Below, in pieces: positions 1 to 8,915 of a stretch of DNA of 21,192 nt; position 1 is the stretch's first letter, and each line of letters opens with the position of its first letter. The notes below the pieces were generated by a model, which saw nothing but the letters and a program-made list of their open reading frames with translations, was not told the origin of the DNA and searched no databases. The DNA lies in NCBI RefSeq assembly GCF_965139615.1, contig NZ_CBCSIQ010000039.1, positions 1 to 21,192 on the forward strand, given 5' to 3'. The position numbers were made by a program, and so were the translations under genes. This DNA comes from Kerstersia similis. Lineage in GTDB: Bacteria; Pseudomonadota; Gammaproteobacteria; Burkholderiales; Burkholderiaceae_B.

Positions 1-62
1 GGGCGAAGGGATGGGGGGGCAAGGCGCGCGGACAGCTATCGGGACTCGGACCTGGCTCCTGT

Positions 63-1415
63 TCAGGCGGTGCTGGCGAGATCGCCGGTCTGGTAGCCAT
101 GCGGCTGAGGGACGGGCAGGCCAAGATGCTGGCGCAAGGTGCGGCCCTCATAGTCACGGCGGTACAGGCCGCGCTGCTGCAAGATAGGAACAACCTGTTC
201 GACAAAGTCCTGCAACCCGCTGGGGAGCAATCCGGGCATCAGGTTGAAACCGTCTGCCGCGCCGTGCCGGAACCAGTGCTCGATATCGTCGGCGACCTGG
301 TCTGGCGTGCCGATAATCTCCCGGTGGCCGCCACCGGCGGCATATTCCCCGAGAAACTCGCGCAAAGTGAGCCCGCTCTGCTGCGAGCGTGCGAGGATGG
401 CGCGGAAAAAGGTATGGCCGCCATTGCCGTTATTGGGCAAGGGCAAGTCCTGCGGCAAGGGTTCGTCAAGCTTGAGCCGCTCGGGCGCAACGCCCAGCCG
501 TCCGGCCAGGCGGTTCAGGCTGTGTTCAATGGGCACCAGGTTGATCAGATCCTGGTGGCGCTGCCGCGCTTCGGCATGCGTGCCGCCCAGGAAAACGCCC
601 AGGCCGGGCAGAATTCGGACGCTGTCTGGATGGCGCCCCAGCGCCTGCGCATGGCTGCGCAGGCCTTGCGCATAGGACAAGGCTTCCTCAAAGGATTGCG
701 AGGCCGAGAACACGGCTTCCGCATGGCGGGCAGCCAGGAACTGGCCGTCTGCGGAGCCGCCCGCCTGGAAAATCACAGGATGCCCCTGGGGCGAGCGGGG
801 CTGGTTGAGAATGCCGTCCACCTTGAAGAACTCACCCGCATGGTGCACCGCATGGAGTTTGGCGGTATCCACAAAGCGTCCGCTGGCGGCGTCGCCGAGC
901 AGGGCGTCGTCTTCCCAACTGTTCCACAGGGCTTTGACGACGGTAGTGAACTCATCGGCGCGGCGGTAGCGGTCGGCGTGAGCAAGCACATCCGGCTGGC
1001 CGAACTTGCGTGCGGACGAGGCGTCTGCGGTAGTGACGACATTCCAGCCTGCGCGCCCGCCACTGATGAGATCCAGAGAGGCGAAGCGCCGCGCCAGATT
1101 GTATGGGTCGTTGTAGGTGGTGGAAGCGGTTGCTACCAGGCCCAGATGCGTGGTGGCCAAGGCGATGGCCGTCAGGATCAGCGTGGGTTCCAACGCGGTG
1201 ACGGGGCCGGTTGCCAGGCCATCGGTGGTGACGGAATCCGCCAGAAAAATGGCATCGAACTTGCCTTTTTCCGCCCATTGGGCAATGCGTATGTAGTGCT
1301 GTACGTCGATGAACCCGAGCGGCTCGTTTTCTGGCACGCGCCAGGCGGAAGGCACGAAGCCCTGAAGCCAGGCGTTGACGTTAAAGTGCAATTGGCGTGG
1401 GGGAGTGGTGCTCAT
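63..1415 (-). CDS. FMN-dependent monooxygenase, NtaA/SnaA/DszA family
   Basis: The 450-residue protein is a flavin-dependent monooxygenase of the bacterial luciferase-like superfamily, in the nitrilotriacetate monooxygenase component A group (NtaA/SnaA/DszA/SoxA). Such enzymes use FMNH2 from a separate reductase to oxidise small organic nitrogen or sulfur compounds in the cytoplasm. Family-typical stretches are the N-terminal LHFNVNAWLQG with AWR, the WAEKGKFDAIFLADS segment, a GRAGWNVVTT segment near residue 120, FQAGGSADGQ near 215, and a C-terminal DGFNLMPGLLPSGLQDFVEQV block. Length is normal for the family. The ATG at 1415 is preceded by AAGG at 7-bp spacing. It is the last gene of the metNIQ-like operon, 56 bp after metQ, so its substrate is probably what that transporter imports. 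No reductase gene is visible. The exact substrate cannot be read from sequence. Confidence 0.9.
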   Translation of the reverse strand: MSTTPPRQLHFNVNAWLQGFVPSAWRVPENEPLGFIDVQHYIRIAQWAEKGKFDAIFLADSVTTDGLATGPVTALEPTLILTAIALATTHLGLVATASTTYNDPYNLARRFASLDLISGGRAGWNVVTTADASSARKFGQPDVLAHADRYRRADEFTTVVKALWNSWEDDALLGDAASGRFVDTAKLHAVHHAGEFFKVDGILNQPRSPQGHPVIFQAGGSADGQFLAARHAEAVFSASQSFEEALSYAQGLRSHAQALGRHPDSVRILPGLGVFLGGTHAEARQRHQDLINLVPIEHSLNRLAGRLGVAPERLKLDEPLPQDLPLPNNGNGGHTFFRAILARSQQSGLTLREFLGEYAAGGGHREIIGTPDQVADDIEHWFRHGAADGFNLMPGLLPSGLQDFVEQVVPILQQRGLYRRDYEGRTLRQHLGLPVPQPHGYQTGDLASTA

Positions 1416-1471
1416 GCGGTAGCCTTGGTCGGTGCATGGAAACAGGAAGATGCGGGGGAATGGTGCAGTGC

Positions 1472-2371
1472 TCAGGGCAGCAGGCGCTTTTGATCCGGCA
1501 CGACGAAGCCGCGGTAATTCTCATTGATGAAAGCCGCTACCGAGTCACCCACCAGGTAATCCACCAGCCGCTGGAGGCGTGGGTCTGTGGTCAGCTCCGC
1601 CCGAGTGGTCAGCACGTTGGCATAGGGGTTGTTTTGCTTGTCCTCCAATGCCAGGGCGCTGCGTGGGTCGATGTCGTGCGTCAGGGCAATGTCGCCATTG
1701 ATGAACGAGGCCTCTACATCCGGCAGTGATTTGGCGCGCAGCCGGGTTTCCGTCGGAATGAACTTGAGATGCTTGGGGTTGGCGATGATGTTCTTTTCAT
1801 CTATGGCCAGAGCGGCAGACGAACCATCGGATTGCGGGTGGCTTAATTCCAGCAGACCTTCTTGCTGCAGGATGAACAGGGCGCGTGGCAGATTGGTCTG
1901 CTCATTGGGGACAAGGAGGGAGGCGCCGTCCGGAATATCCTTGATGGCGCCGTAACGAGACGAGTACAGGCCGAAAACGTTGACCAGCAACGTCGCGGCA
2001 TTGACCAGCTTGCCTTGGGCTTCGGGGTGTGCCGCTATCCAGGAATCGAAGAAGGGCCGGTGTTGAAACAGGGTGGCATCCACATCGCCCTTGTAAAGCA
2101 ACTGGTTGGCGTCCAAACCCTGGCTGCTCTCTATGACCTTGAGTTTGAGGCCGCTGCCATCGGCATCCGCCAGTTTTTGCACGTAACGCAAGATGTCGCC
2201 TTGCGGGGTAGGGGTGACATATATCCTGAGCGGCTCACTGGAGACCGGCGGGGTAGCGGCGTGGGCCTGCATGGCCATACCGCCAGGCAGGCCGCTCAGC
2301 GTCACGGCGGCCAGTGTCAGCAAGGTGCTCAAGGATTTGCGTTTGGCAGGGCGGAAAATCTGGCGAGACAT
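1472..2371 (-). CDS. metQ: MetQ/NlpA-family substrate-binding protein of ABC transporter
   Basis: This is the periplasmic solute-binding component of a methionine-type ABC importer (MetQ/NlpA family). The start at 2371 has a clear AAGGA ribosome site 7 bp upstream. A longer in-frame start at 2467 would run into metI and lacks a ribosome site. Residues 1 to about 37 are a signal peptide (basic start, hydrophobic core, AHA-A cleavage site). There is no lipobox cysteine, so it is predicted to be a free periplasmic protein rather than the lipoprotein usual for MetQ. The mature part starts with the family pattern LRIYVTPTPQGDILRYVQ and has a DATLFQHRPFFDSW segment, where the family has its NYFQH-type motif. 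It lies 58 bp after metI and before the monooxygenase gene. The ligand may be methionine or another organosulfur compound; linkage to a monooxygenase favours a scavenged substrate. Confidence 0.9.
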   Translation of the reverse strand: MSRQIFRPAKRKSLSTLLTLAAVTLSGLPGGMAMQAHAATPPVSSEPLRIYVTPTPQGDILRYVQKLADADGSGLKLKVIESSQGLDANQLLYKGDVDATLFQHRPFFDSWIAAHPEAQGKLVNAATLLVNVFGLYSSRYGAIKDIPDGASLLVPNEQTNLPRALFILQQEGLLELSHPQSDGSSAALAIDEKNIIANPKHLKFIPTETRLRAKSLPDVEASFINGDIALTHDIDPRSALALEDKQNNPYANVLTTRAELTTDPRLQRLVDYLVGDSVAAFINENYRGFVVPDQKRLLP

Positions 2372-2429
2372 CGTATGTTCCTTGTATGGAGGCGGGGAAA
2401 GTCGAAACGGCAGCTGGGGGGCGCCGACC

Positions 2430-3098
2430 TTAACGTTTGTGTTTGCGCAGCCGAATCCAGGCGTCACCGCTCAGCTGGATCATCTGCACGATGAGCACCA
2501 TGGCGATCACCGCAATGAAAATCAGCTCGACGAACCAGCGTTGATAGCCAAAGGTCAGCGCAAAGTCGCCCACGCCGCCGGCACCGATGGCGCCTGCCAC
2601 AGCCGTGCCTTCTACCAGCCCGACCAGAATGATGGTGGCCGACGCAATGATTCCGGATAGGGATTCGGGCAGGAGAATGCGGAAGATGAATTGCGGAGTG
2701 GTCACGCCGATGACCCGGGCGGCTTCTATCCTGCCTTGATCCAATTCACGTAAATTGGCTTCTATCAAGCGGGAAAAGAAAGGCGTGAATCCGAATGTCA
2801 AAGGGACCAGCGCTGCCACTGGGCCTAATGGTGTACCGACAATCCAGCGTGTTACCGGTATCAGGATCACAATCATGATGATGAATGGAATGGATCTGCC
2901 GGTATTCACAATCGTATTGAGAATGTGATAGACCAATGGCCTGGGGCACCAGGAATTCGGCGCCGTCAAATAAAGCGCCAATCCGGCAGCGATTCCCAGC
3001 GTAATGACCAGAATTCCCGAAAAGAATGTCATGTAAAGCGTCTGGCCCAAGGCTTCCCAGAAATCGGGCAGATAAATCGTCCAATCGCGGGGGTTCAT
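2430..3098 (-). CDS. metI: MetI-family ABC transporter permease
   Basis: This 222-residue inner-membrane permease of the MetI type has about five hydrophobic segments. The binding-protein-dependent permease EAA loop is seen as IEAARVIGVTTPQFIFRILLPE near residues 130-150. The IPFIIMIVILIPVTR segment and the GTAVAGAIGAGGVGDFAL segment are characteristic of MetI. Its ATG overlaps the metN stop codon by four bases (ATGA), so the two are translationally coupled. It works with MetN and MetQ to carry a substrate across the cytoplasmic membrane. Length matches the family (about 217 to 225 residues) and no defects are seen. Confidence 0.93.
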   Translation of the reverse strand: MNPRDWTIYLPDFWEALGQTLYMTFFSGILVITLGIAAGLALYLTAPNSWCPRPLVYHILNTIVNTGRSIPFIIMIVILIPVTRWIVGTPLGPVAALVPLTFGFTPFFSRLIEANLRELDQGRIEAARVIGVTTPQFIFRILLPESLSGIIASATIILVGLVEGTAVAGAIGAGGVGDFALTFGYQRWFVELIFIAVIAMVLIVQMIQLSGDAWIRLRKHKR

Positions 3099-4108
3099 GT
3101 TTCAGTGACCTTTCCCAGCACAATGCTTTTTTCACGCAGAATGGAAGAGAGCGAGTGCATCAGGTTTGAGGGTTTGCCGCGAAAATCGAAATCCACTTTG
3201 AAGCGGGCGGCATCGACACCGCCCAGGCGTTCCACGCCGCCAGACACCACGGCGGATGCCAGATCCAGATGCCGGGCCGCATCGGAGAGAAAAGAGCCCT
3301 GCGCGTGGATATCGGGAAGGATCAGGTCATAGCGCACCCAGCCAGGGCGTGGCGCATGCCCAAGATCCGGTGCCGGCAACAGTTGTCGGCCCAGGTAGGA
3401 GTCCGCATCGTGCAGCAGATCACGCACTTTTCCGGCCTCGACAATCCGGCCTGACTGGATCAGCGTGACGGAATCAGCCGCATAGCGCACGACATCCCAT
3501 GAATGGGTGATGAGAACGATGGTCAGGTTCAGCTGTTGTTTGAGCTGCAGCAGCAAATCCAGAATGATCGTCGTCGTCTCGGAATCCAGGGCGCTGGTGG
3601 CCTCATCGCAAAGTAGGACTTCGGCGTCGGCCACCAGTGCCCTGGCAATCCCCACACGTTGTTTCTGGCCGCCGGACAGCTGGGAAGGATAGGCATTTTC
3701 CTTGCCTTGCAGGCCGACCAGTTCGATCAGCTCCATGGCTTTGCGGCGGCGCACCGCACGCCCTACACCGCGTACGGACAAGGGGAATTCGATGTTTTCT
3801 ACTACTGTCTGGCTGTGAAAGAGATTGAAATGCTGAAAAATCGTTGCTACGCGGCTCAAGTAGTGTCGCAATGCTGCGCCACGAAGATTCGTCAGGCGTT
3901 GTTCCTGGAAATAGATTTCTCCGTTATCCGGACGTTCCAGCAGATTCAATAGCCGCAACAAGGTGCTTTTGCCGGCGCCGGATGTTCCGACAATGCCAAA
4001 AAAAGAGTTCCTGGGGATGTCCAGGGAAATGTCGGAAAGTGCTGGCAATATTTCCTTGCCACGATTAAATGACTTGGAGATATGTTCCAGGCGAAATGCA
4101 TATGCCAT
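3095..4108 (-). CDS. metN: MetN-family ABC transporter ATP-binding protein
   Basis: The protein has 337 residues from the ATG at 4108 (MAYAFRLEH). A longer in-frame ATG exists at 4159. Neither has a good ribosome site, and the shorter form fits where MetN homology starts. It shows Walker A GTSGAGKST at residues 41-49, the signature LSGGQKQR near 145, Walker B VLLCDEATSALD near 165, and a switch histidine in LITHSWD. About 100 C-terminal residues form the NIL/ACT-like domain of MetN proteins, which in the E. coli transporter binds methionine and inhibits transport. It is the first gene of a metN-metI-metQ-monooxygenase operon on this strand and overlaps metI by four bases. Confidence 0.93.
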   Translation of the reverse strand: MAYAFRLEHISKSFNRGKEILPALSDISLDIPRNSFFGIVGTSGAGKSTLLRLLNLLERPDNGEIYFQEQRLTNLRGAALRHYLSRVATIFQHFNLFHSQTVVENIEFPLSVRGVGRAVRRRKAMELIELVGLQGKENAYPSQLSGGQKQRVGIARALVADAEVLLCDEATSALDSETTTIILDLLLQLKQQLNLTIVLITHSWDVVRYAADSVTLIQSGRIVEAGKVRDLLHDADSYLGRQLLPAPDLGHAPRPGWVRYDLILPDIHAQGSFLSDAARHLDLASAVVSGGVERLGGVDAARFKVDFDFRGKPSNLMHSLSSILREKSIVLGKVTET

Positions 4109-4470
4109 CGTCGGAAACCATATAAAAACGGAAGGTGAATTCGGCTCTGAGAAATGCATTATTGATTTTTAGCGCGGCCGGGCCAACAACCGAATTTCTA
4201 TATTGATATTGGGTGCCTTGGGAATGTCTATATAGATTCCATGCATGTATTGCGCGGTGGCCCAGTGAGCAGGAATGAAACGGGAACAGCGGGGGGGAGA
4301 GGGCGATGTGGTGCCCGGATGGCAGGTTCCCAGAGACAGCGTGGCAGGAGTATTCTTGAGGGCGGTAGCGTGTGACGTTCTGCTTGCGTTACCGTCTGTT
4401 CGCCCGGGCGTATGCACAGGCGCTTCATCAAAAAGACTTTTCGCACAACCGGGCTCTCACCTGTTACGCC
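4109..4470. promoter_or_regulatory. Divergent intergenic region, metN operon / tauE-like gene
   Basis: This 362-bp gap holds no gene I can support. It must carry the promoters of the minus-strand metN operon and the plus-strand exporter gene. Its centre (about 4190-4250) is AT-rich against a GC-rich background. At 4221-4240 it contains a perfect 10-bp palindrome TCTATATAGA (4227-4236) flanked by GGAA and TTCC, a plausible operator. No riboswitch is recognisable. The specific regulator (CysB, MetR or an sfnR-type activator would be candidates) cannot be named from sequence. Confidence 0.4.
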
Positions 4471-5253
4471 ATGGACATTGACCTCATTGCCATCCTGACG
4501 GCAGTCGCATTCTGTGCCGGATTTTTCGATGCCATTGCCGGTGGCGGCGGGTTGATTACCGTGCCGGCTTTGTTTCTGGCAGGGATGGATCCGGTGGCGG
4601 CGCTGGCCACCAACAAATTCCAGGCGTCGGCCGGGTCGGTATCGGCGACTGTGGCATTTGCCCGCAAAGGGCTGGTCGAATGGAAAACAGGCCGCGTTCT
4701 GGCGGTTTGCGCCATGGCGGGCGGTGTGCTGGGCGCATTGGTGGTCAGCTATGTGGACAAAAACTGGCTGGAAGCCAGCATTCCTGTGCTCTTGCTGCTG
4801 GTGGCGTCTTACTTTACCTTTGCCCCCAGGCTGGATGACGACAAACGCAAAAAGCGCATGACGCTATTGATGTTCGCCATCACCGTCGCGCCGGTGGTGG
4901 GCTTCTATGATGGTGTCTTCGGCCCGGGCACGGGTTCGTTCTTCATGGTCGGGCTGACGCTGCTATGCGGCTTGCCTGTGATGCGGGCAGTCAGCTTCAC
5001 GAAACTCGCCAACGCCTCCTGTAATCTTGGTGCCCTGTTCATTTTCCTTCTGAAAGGCGCCATCGTCTGGCCCTTGGCCATTTCCATGGCAGTCGGGGCA
5101 TTTGCAGGCGCCCAGCTGGGGGCGCGCTGTGCGGTCAAGGTAGGCACAAGACTGGTCAGGCCGATGGTGGTGATTGTCTGTTGCGCCCTGGCGATCAAGC
5201 TGTTGAGTTCCGCTGACAATCCCTTGCGCATGGCAATCAGCACGTTGTTCTGA
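4471..5253 (+). CDS. TauE/SafE (TSUP) family membrane exporter
   Basis: This is a 260-residue integral membrane protein of the TSUP (TauE/SafE, formerly DUF81) family, members of which export sulfite or sulfoacetate or carry other small anions. It begins MDIDLIAILTAVAF. The family's first repeat motif is GFFDAIAGGGGLITVPALF near residues 17-35, followed by ATNKFQASAGS. The second repeat is GFYDGVFGPGTGSFF near 148-162 and FTKLANASCN near 185. Seven or eight hydrophobic segments are visible. An in-frame ATG at 4372 would add 33 polar residues unlike the family, so I take 4471, although its ribosome site is weak. Divergence from a methionine-type importer and an organosulfur-type monooxygenase suggests it removes sulfite or a similar sulfur by-product. 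Confidence 0.87.
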   Translation: MDIDLIAILTAVAFCAGFFDAIAGGGGLITVPALFLAGMDPVAALATNKFQASAGSVSATVAFARKGLVEWKTGRVLAVCAMAGGVLGALVVSYVDKNWLEASIPVLLLLVASYFTFAPRLDDDKRKKRMTLLMFAITVAPVVGFYDGVFGPGTGSFFMVGLTLLCGLPVMRAVSFTKLANASCNLGALFIFLLKGAIVWPLAISMAVGAFAGAQLGARCAVKVGTRLVRPMVVIVCCALAIKLLSSADNPLRMAISTLF

Positions 5254-5281
5254 AACTGACTATGGGAAAAGGCTGCAAGGC

Positions 5282-5956
5282 ATGAATGCTGGATTGATCG
5301 CGCTGGCCGGTAACGCAGCGCTGGCGGAAAAGCTCTCTCTCTACTTTCAGCGAATCGCGGATTGGGAAGCGGGGCGACGGACGTTGGGCTTGTTGACGCA
5401 GCAGGACGCGGCCACGCAGACGGAACAATTTCGCAGTTTTCACCCGCTGGTGCGTGAGTTGCAAGGCATCATCCTTGATGACCCGGATACCAGCAGCCAC
5501 CATATCGTCCTGGGCTGCAGCGCTCTGCAAGGCGCTGTGCTTTTCCTGACGCACGATGGCGACAGTCGTATGGTCTATGGCGATATCGAACATTTCCTGA
5601 GCGCGGCCCGGCAAGCCTGTGCAGCAGGGGAGATGCTGGACGAGGTGGCTCCCGACCAGGCGTGGGTAGCTGCAGACCAGCCGGCATTGCGCCAGCTCTG
5701 CCAGCAACTGCTGGACACCCCTGAGGCCGAGGAAGTATTGCCGGCGCTGATCCCTTCGCTGGACCTCACTGATGCACAGGCCTTGTCCTTGCTGGTGCGA
5801 GACGAAGATATCTATGTGCCGGAAGCCTTATGCCGCGAGATTGCGGCTCGTCCGGCGGCGCATTTGATGCCTGTCGTGACGCGCTGCGAAAAACATCCTC
5901 ATCTCATGGTGCAACAAGCCGCAGCACGGGCAAAAAACGTCCTTTCTAAACGGTAG
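5282..5956 (+). CDS. Hypothetical protein, soluble, 224 residues
   Basis: I do not recognise this protein. It starts 28 bp after the TauE-like gene with AAGGC just upstream of the ATG, so it is probably co-transcribed. It is rich in Ala and Leu, has no signal peptide or membrane segment, and looks largely alpha-helical. The C-terminal third has HEAT-like helical character (PALIPSLDLTDAQALSLLVRDED, then two further helix pairs ending in AAARAKNVLSKR). Codon use matches the flanking chromosomal genes and the frame is open throughout, so it is probably real. Confidence 0.7.
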   Translation: MNAGLIALAGNAALAEKLSLYFQRIADWEAGRRTLGLLTQQDAATQTEQFRSFHPLVRELQGIILDDPDTSSHHIVLGCSALQGAVLFLTHDGDSRMVYGDIEHFLSAARQACAAGEMLDEVAPDQAWVAADQPALRQLCQQLLDTPEAEEVLPALIPSLDLTDAQALSLLVRDEDIYVPEALCREIAARPAAHLMPVVTRCEKHPHLMVQQAAARAKNVLSKR

Positions 5957-6170
5957 CCGCTGCTGATTCGCGCAATCGCCGCGATGGCCGCGTCATCGAG
6001 CGCTTGCCATACCGGATCGGCCTGTATGCCCAACTCTCGTGGGGCAGGGCGGAGGGAAGGGCATTTTTTGCGCAAAGACGAATGGTTGGCGAGACTGCGG
6101 CTTGCCTGCTGCAGATTGATTCGGGCAGCGCCGGCGCGGGGGGGGGGCATGCGCTGGCCCGAGGCTTCAC

Positions 6171-7523
6171 TCAGGACTTCTGCGCAGCGCTGAACTCGGC
6201 ATAAAACGCTTCGGCCAATTTGCGCAGCGCACGACCGATGTCGGCATACTCGTATTCATTGAGATTGGCCAGTGATGCGCGCCCTGAGGGATGCTGCGTA
6301 CCGAATCCCCGGCCGGGCAGCAATACGGTGCCGGTCTCATCGGCGATCCGGAACAGCAACTCGTTGGGGGCGAAACGGGTCTTCACCCAACTCCCGAATG
6401 CCTTGCCGTAGAGCTGATCAGCGATCTTCTCCAGATCCAGCAGCGTGTAGTAATCGACCGAATTCTCGTCATCCGGCATCGCAATGCCCAGTTCGGTATA
6501 GAGCGCAGCCTGACGGCGGCGGATCAACTGTTTCAGTGTCGCCTTGTAGTGATCGTGTCCGTCCATCAGCGCAAACAGCGAAAACAGCACCATCTGCACC
6601 TGTTGCGGCGTGGACAGCCCGGCGGTGTGATTCAGCGCCACGGTGCGGCTGTCAGCCACCAGGCGGTCGATGAAAGAAAGCGCCGAAACATCCGTCGTAA
6701 TCGTCGCGTAGCGTCGTTCCAGCAGCGCCTTGGCTTCTTGCGGCAGCTGGGTCAGCTGCCGGTCCAGCACATTGTTGCGATGCAGTGCGATCGTCCCCTG
6801 CCGCCAGCCGGTTGCCCCGAAATACTTCGAATAGGAATAGACCAGTATCGTATTCTGCGGAGCGACAGCAAACAGCGAACGGAAATCGTCAGCAAAAGTG
6901 CCATACACATCATCGGTCAGGATGATCAAATCCTGCCGGTCATTGCGGACGATATCGGCAAGCTTCTGCAGGCTGCGTTCATCCAGCTTGACCGAAGGCG
7001 GATTGCTTGGATTGATGCAGAAGAAAATCTTGATGGCGGGGTCCTTCAGCTTTTCCAGCTCGCTATCGGGATACTGCCAGCCGGCATCCGGGTCAGCATT
7101 GATCGACACCTTCTCCAGCTCATACACATCCAGCTCCGGGATCTCGATATAGGGGGTGAACACCGGCATGCCGATGGCCACCTTGTCACCTGCCTTGACG
7201 AGCTGATTCTGCTTCAGCGTATCGAACACATACGTCATCGCGGCGGTGCCGCCCTCGACTGCGAACATATCCATATCCCTGGCCGACACCAGGCCGCCCG
7301 CCATCTCCCTGGCCAGATACTGGCGCACGATCTGCTCGCTGATGTTCAGCATCCTGGGCGGCACCGGATAGTTGCAGCCCAGGATGCCTTCCACCATCTC
7401 ATGCAGGAAATCGGCGGCCGGAAGTCCGAGCTGATCCCGCACGTAGCTCAGCGAGCGGCGCAGGAAATCAACGCCTGCCTCATCCTTGTGCGCGCTGGTG
7501 AAACGCTCGAACCGGCCTTCGAT
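6171..7523 (-). pseudogene. aspD: Aspartate 4-decarboxylase (AspD), 5'-truncated
   Basis: This is the C-terminal ~450 residues of a pyridoxal-phosphate enzyme of the AspD/AsdA family (L-aspartate 4-decarboxylase with aminotransferase activity; family length about 530). Seen are the substrate-side GILGCNYPVPPRML, the FFCINPSNPPS segment, the PLP lysine in YSYSKYFGATGWRQG, and the carboxylate-binding arginine in HPSGRASL. The homologous frame continues upstream of the GTG at 7442 (FERFTSAHKDEAGVDFLRR, then SLSYV) to about 7523. There it meets transposase sequence, so roughly the first 80 residues and the promoter are missing. A short product starting at 7442 would lack part of the N-terminal domain and is unlikely to be active. 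AspD normally supplies L-alanine and drives a proton-motive aspartate/alanine cycle with AspT, which is not present here. Confidence 0.88.
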
Positions 7524-8730
7524 CCCGCATGGCTGTCTTCCAATCGTGGCCGGAGCGGCTCCATTTGGCAGTGATATTACGTAGAGCCAGCCAGATCAGT
7601 TTGGTAGCGGCCTCATCGCTCGGGAAGTGGCCACGTGTCTTGATGATTTTGCGCAGTTGCGCGTTGACGTTCTCAATGGCATTGGTTGTGTAAATGACCT
7701 TTCGCACCGCTGGCGGGAAGGCAAAGAAGGGAATGACGCGGTCCCAGGCGTGACGCCAGGCGGCGGCAACCGTTGGGAACTTCTGCCCCCAAGGGCCTTG
7801 GGCAAACGCTTCCAGTTCGGCCAAGGCCGCCTCTGCACTGGGCGCGGTGTAGATCGGACGGATGGCTGCGGCCAGTGGCTTGCGATCCTTCCAACCGGCG
7901 TAATCCAGGCTGTTGCGGATCAGGTGGACGATGCAGGTTTGCAGGGTCGTGGCCGGGAATACCGCTGCCAGCGCCTCAGGCATGCCCTTGAGGCCATAGG
8001 TGACGGCGATCAGGATATCCTGGACACCGCGAGTCTTCAGATCGTTGAAGACCCGCATCCAGAACTTGGCGCCTTCGGTGTTCTCAATCCACAGCCCCAG
8101 GATGTCGCGTGTTCCGTCGGGCATGACGCCCAGGGCCAGATAGACCGCCTTATTGCGCACGACCGCCTCTTCGCGGATCTTGACCCGCAGGGCGTCGAAG
8201 AACACGACCGGGTACATGATCTCCAGCGGCCTGGCCTGCCAGGCGGTCACCTCGGCCATGACTTCGTCGGTGACCGAGCTGATGAACTCGGGCGAGACCT
8301 CGATGCCATACTGCTCCAGCAGGAAACCCTGGATCTCGCGCACCGTCATGCCACGGGCGTACATGGCAATGATCTTGTCGTCAAAACCCGTGAAACGCCG
8401 CTCGTGCTTCGGAATCAGGATGGGCTCGAAACTACCGTCCCGGTCACGGGGAACCTCGATGCGGATCGGGCCGTCCTCGGTCAGCACCGTCTTGGTTCCC
8501 TTGCCATTGCGCTGATTGGTAACCGTGGCGGGCTTGGCTGCGCCGGGTGGATAACCCAGATGATGATTGAGTTCACCACCCAACGCTCGTTCAATCAAGG
8601 CCTTCTTCAGGGCCAGCGTCGCCGCGTTGATGGCTTCAGCCGTCATCGGGCCGTTGCCGAACTGCTCAAGCAGTTCGGCTGGAATCACCGGTAATACGGG
8701 CGGTGGCGTTTTCGTCTTGCGGGGCATCAT
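7480..8730 (-). pseudogene. IS256-family transposase, catalytically altered and C-terminally replaced
   Basis: This is a mutator-type (IS256 family) DDE transposase frame. Translation probably starts at the tandem ATGs at 8730/8727, behind AAGGAG. The first catalytic Asp is D179 in VVFFDALRVKI and the catalytic Glu is E353 in AIENVNAQLRK. The second catalytic Asp, normally in a TDGLKGMPEA-type motif, is Tyr here (Y245, TAT codon, bases 7996-7998). Homology stops after WKTAM (residue 401). The last 15 codons (RDRRPVRAFHQRAQG) are read out of frame from aspD, so the true C-terminus is gone. Two independent lesions make an active enzyme very unlikely. The rest of the frame is intact, so decay is recent. 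Confidence 0.88.
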
Positions 8731-8780
8731 CACTCCTTGAGTGCATGTTATGCCTTAAACACGAAATCTCTGACAGACCC
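7528..8780 (-). mobile_element. IS256-family insertion sequence, truncated at one end
   Basis: The element spans the transposase gene and one terminal region. The transposase-start side ends around 8780 with a plausible terminal repeat (on the minus strand GGGTCTGTCAGAGATTTCG, then TGTTTAAGGC). The opposite end is missing: no inverted copy of this repeat is found between the transposase C-terminus and aspD, and the transposase tail is replaced by aspD sequence at 7523-7530. The right side touches an IS3 orfA remnant, suggesting it originally inserted into an older IS3-family element. With one end lost it should be immobile. Confidence 0.8.
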
Positions 8781-8915
8781 TCGGGCAGGTGACCGAACGC
8801 GGTTACGCCGTCAGCGAACTGCTCGAGGCAAAAAGCGAGATACTGCGTCTGCGCGCGCAACTCCGTCGCACTGAAAAGAAGCGCGGCATTCAAAAAAAGC
8901 CGCCCGCTACTGAAA
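8781..8915 (+). pseudogene. IS3-family OrfA remnant
   Basis: A short plus-strand frame reads QVTERGYAVSE, then LLEAKSEILRLRAQLRRTE, then KKRGIQKKPPAT. The first block matches the helix-turn-helix start of IS3-family OrfA proteins and the second their leucine-zipper region. About 25 to 30 residues that normally lie between them are missing. The 5' part of orfA is cut by the end of the IS256-type element at about 8780, and orfB is absent. It is a scar of an earlier insertion. Confidence 0.65.

Noticed and set aside
99..1493. Long plus-strand frame of 464 codons opposite the monooxygenase gene
   Set aside because: It is the antisense shadow of a GC-rich gene; the minus-strand protein has clear family motifs, this one has none.
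5957..6170. Several frames between the 224-residue gene and aspD
   Set aside because: Short, overlapping on both strands, no ribosome site and no recognisable motif; treated as non-coding.
6291..7574. Long plus-strand frame opposite aspD
   Set aside because: Antisense shadow; aspD homology on the minus strand is continuous and this frame shows no motif or ribosome site.
7627..8694. Plus-strand frame of 355 codons opposite the IS256 transposase
   Set aside because: Antisense shadow of the transposase; composition is what reversed codons give.
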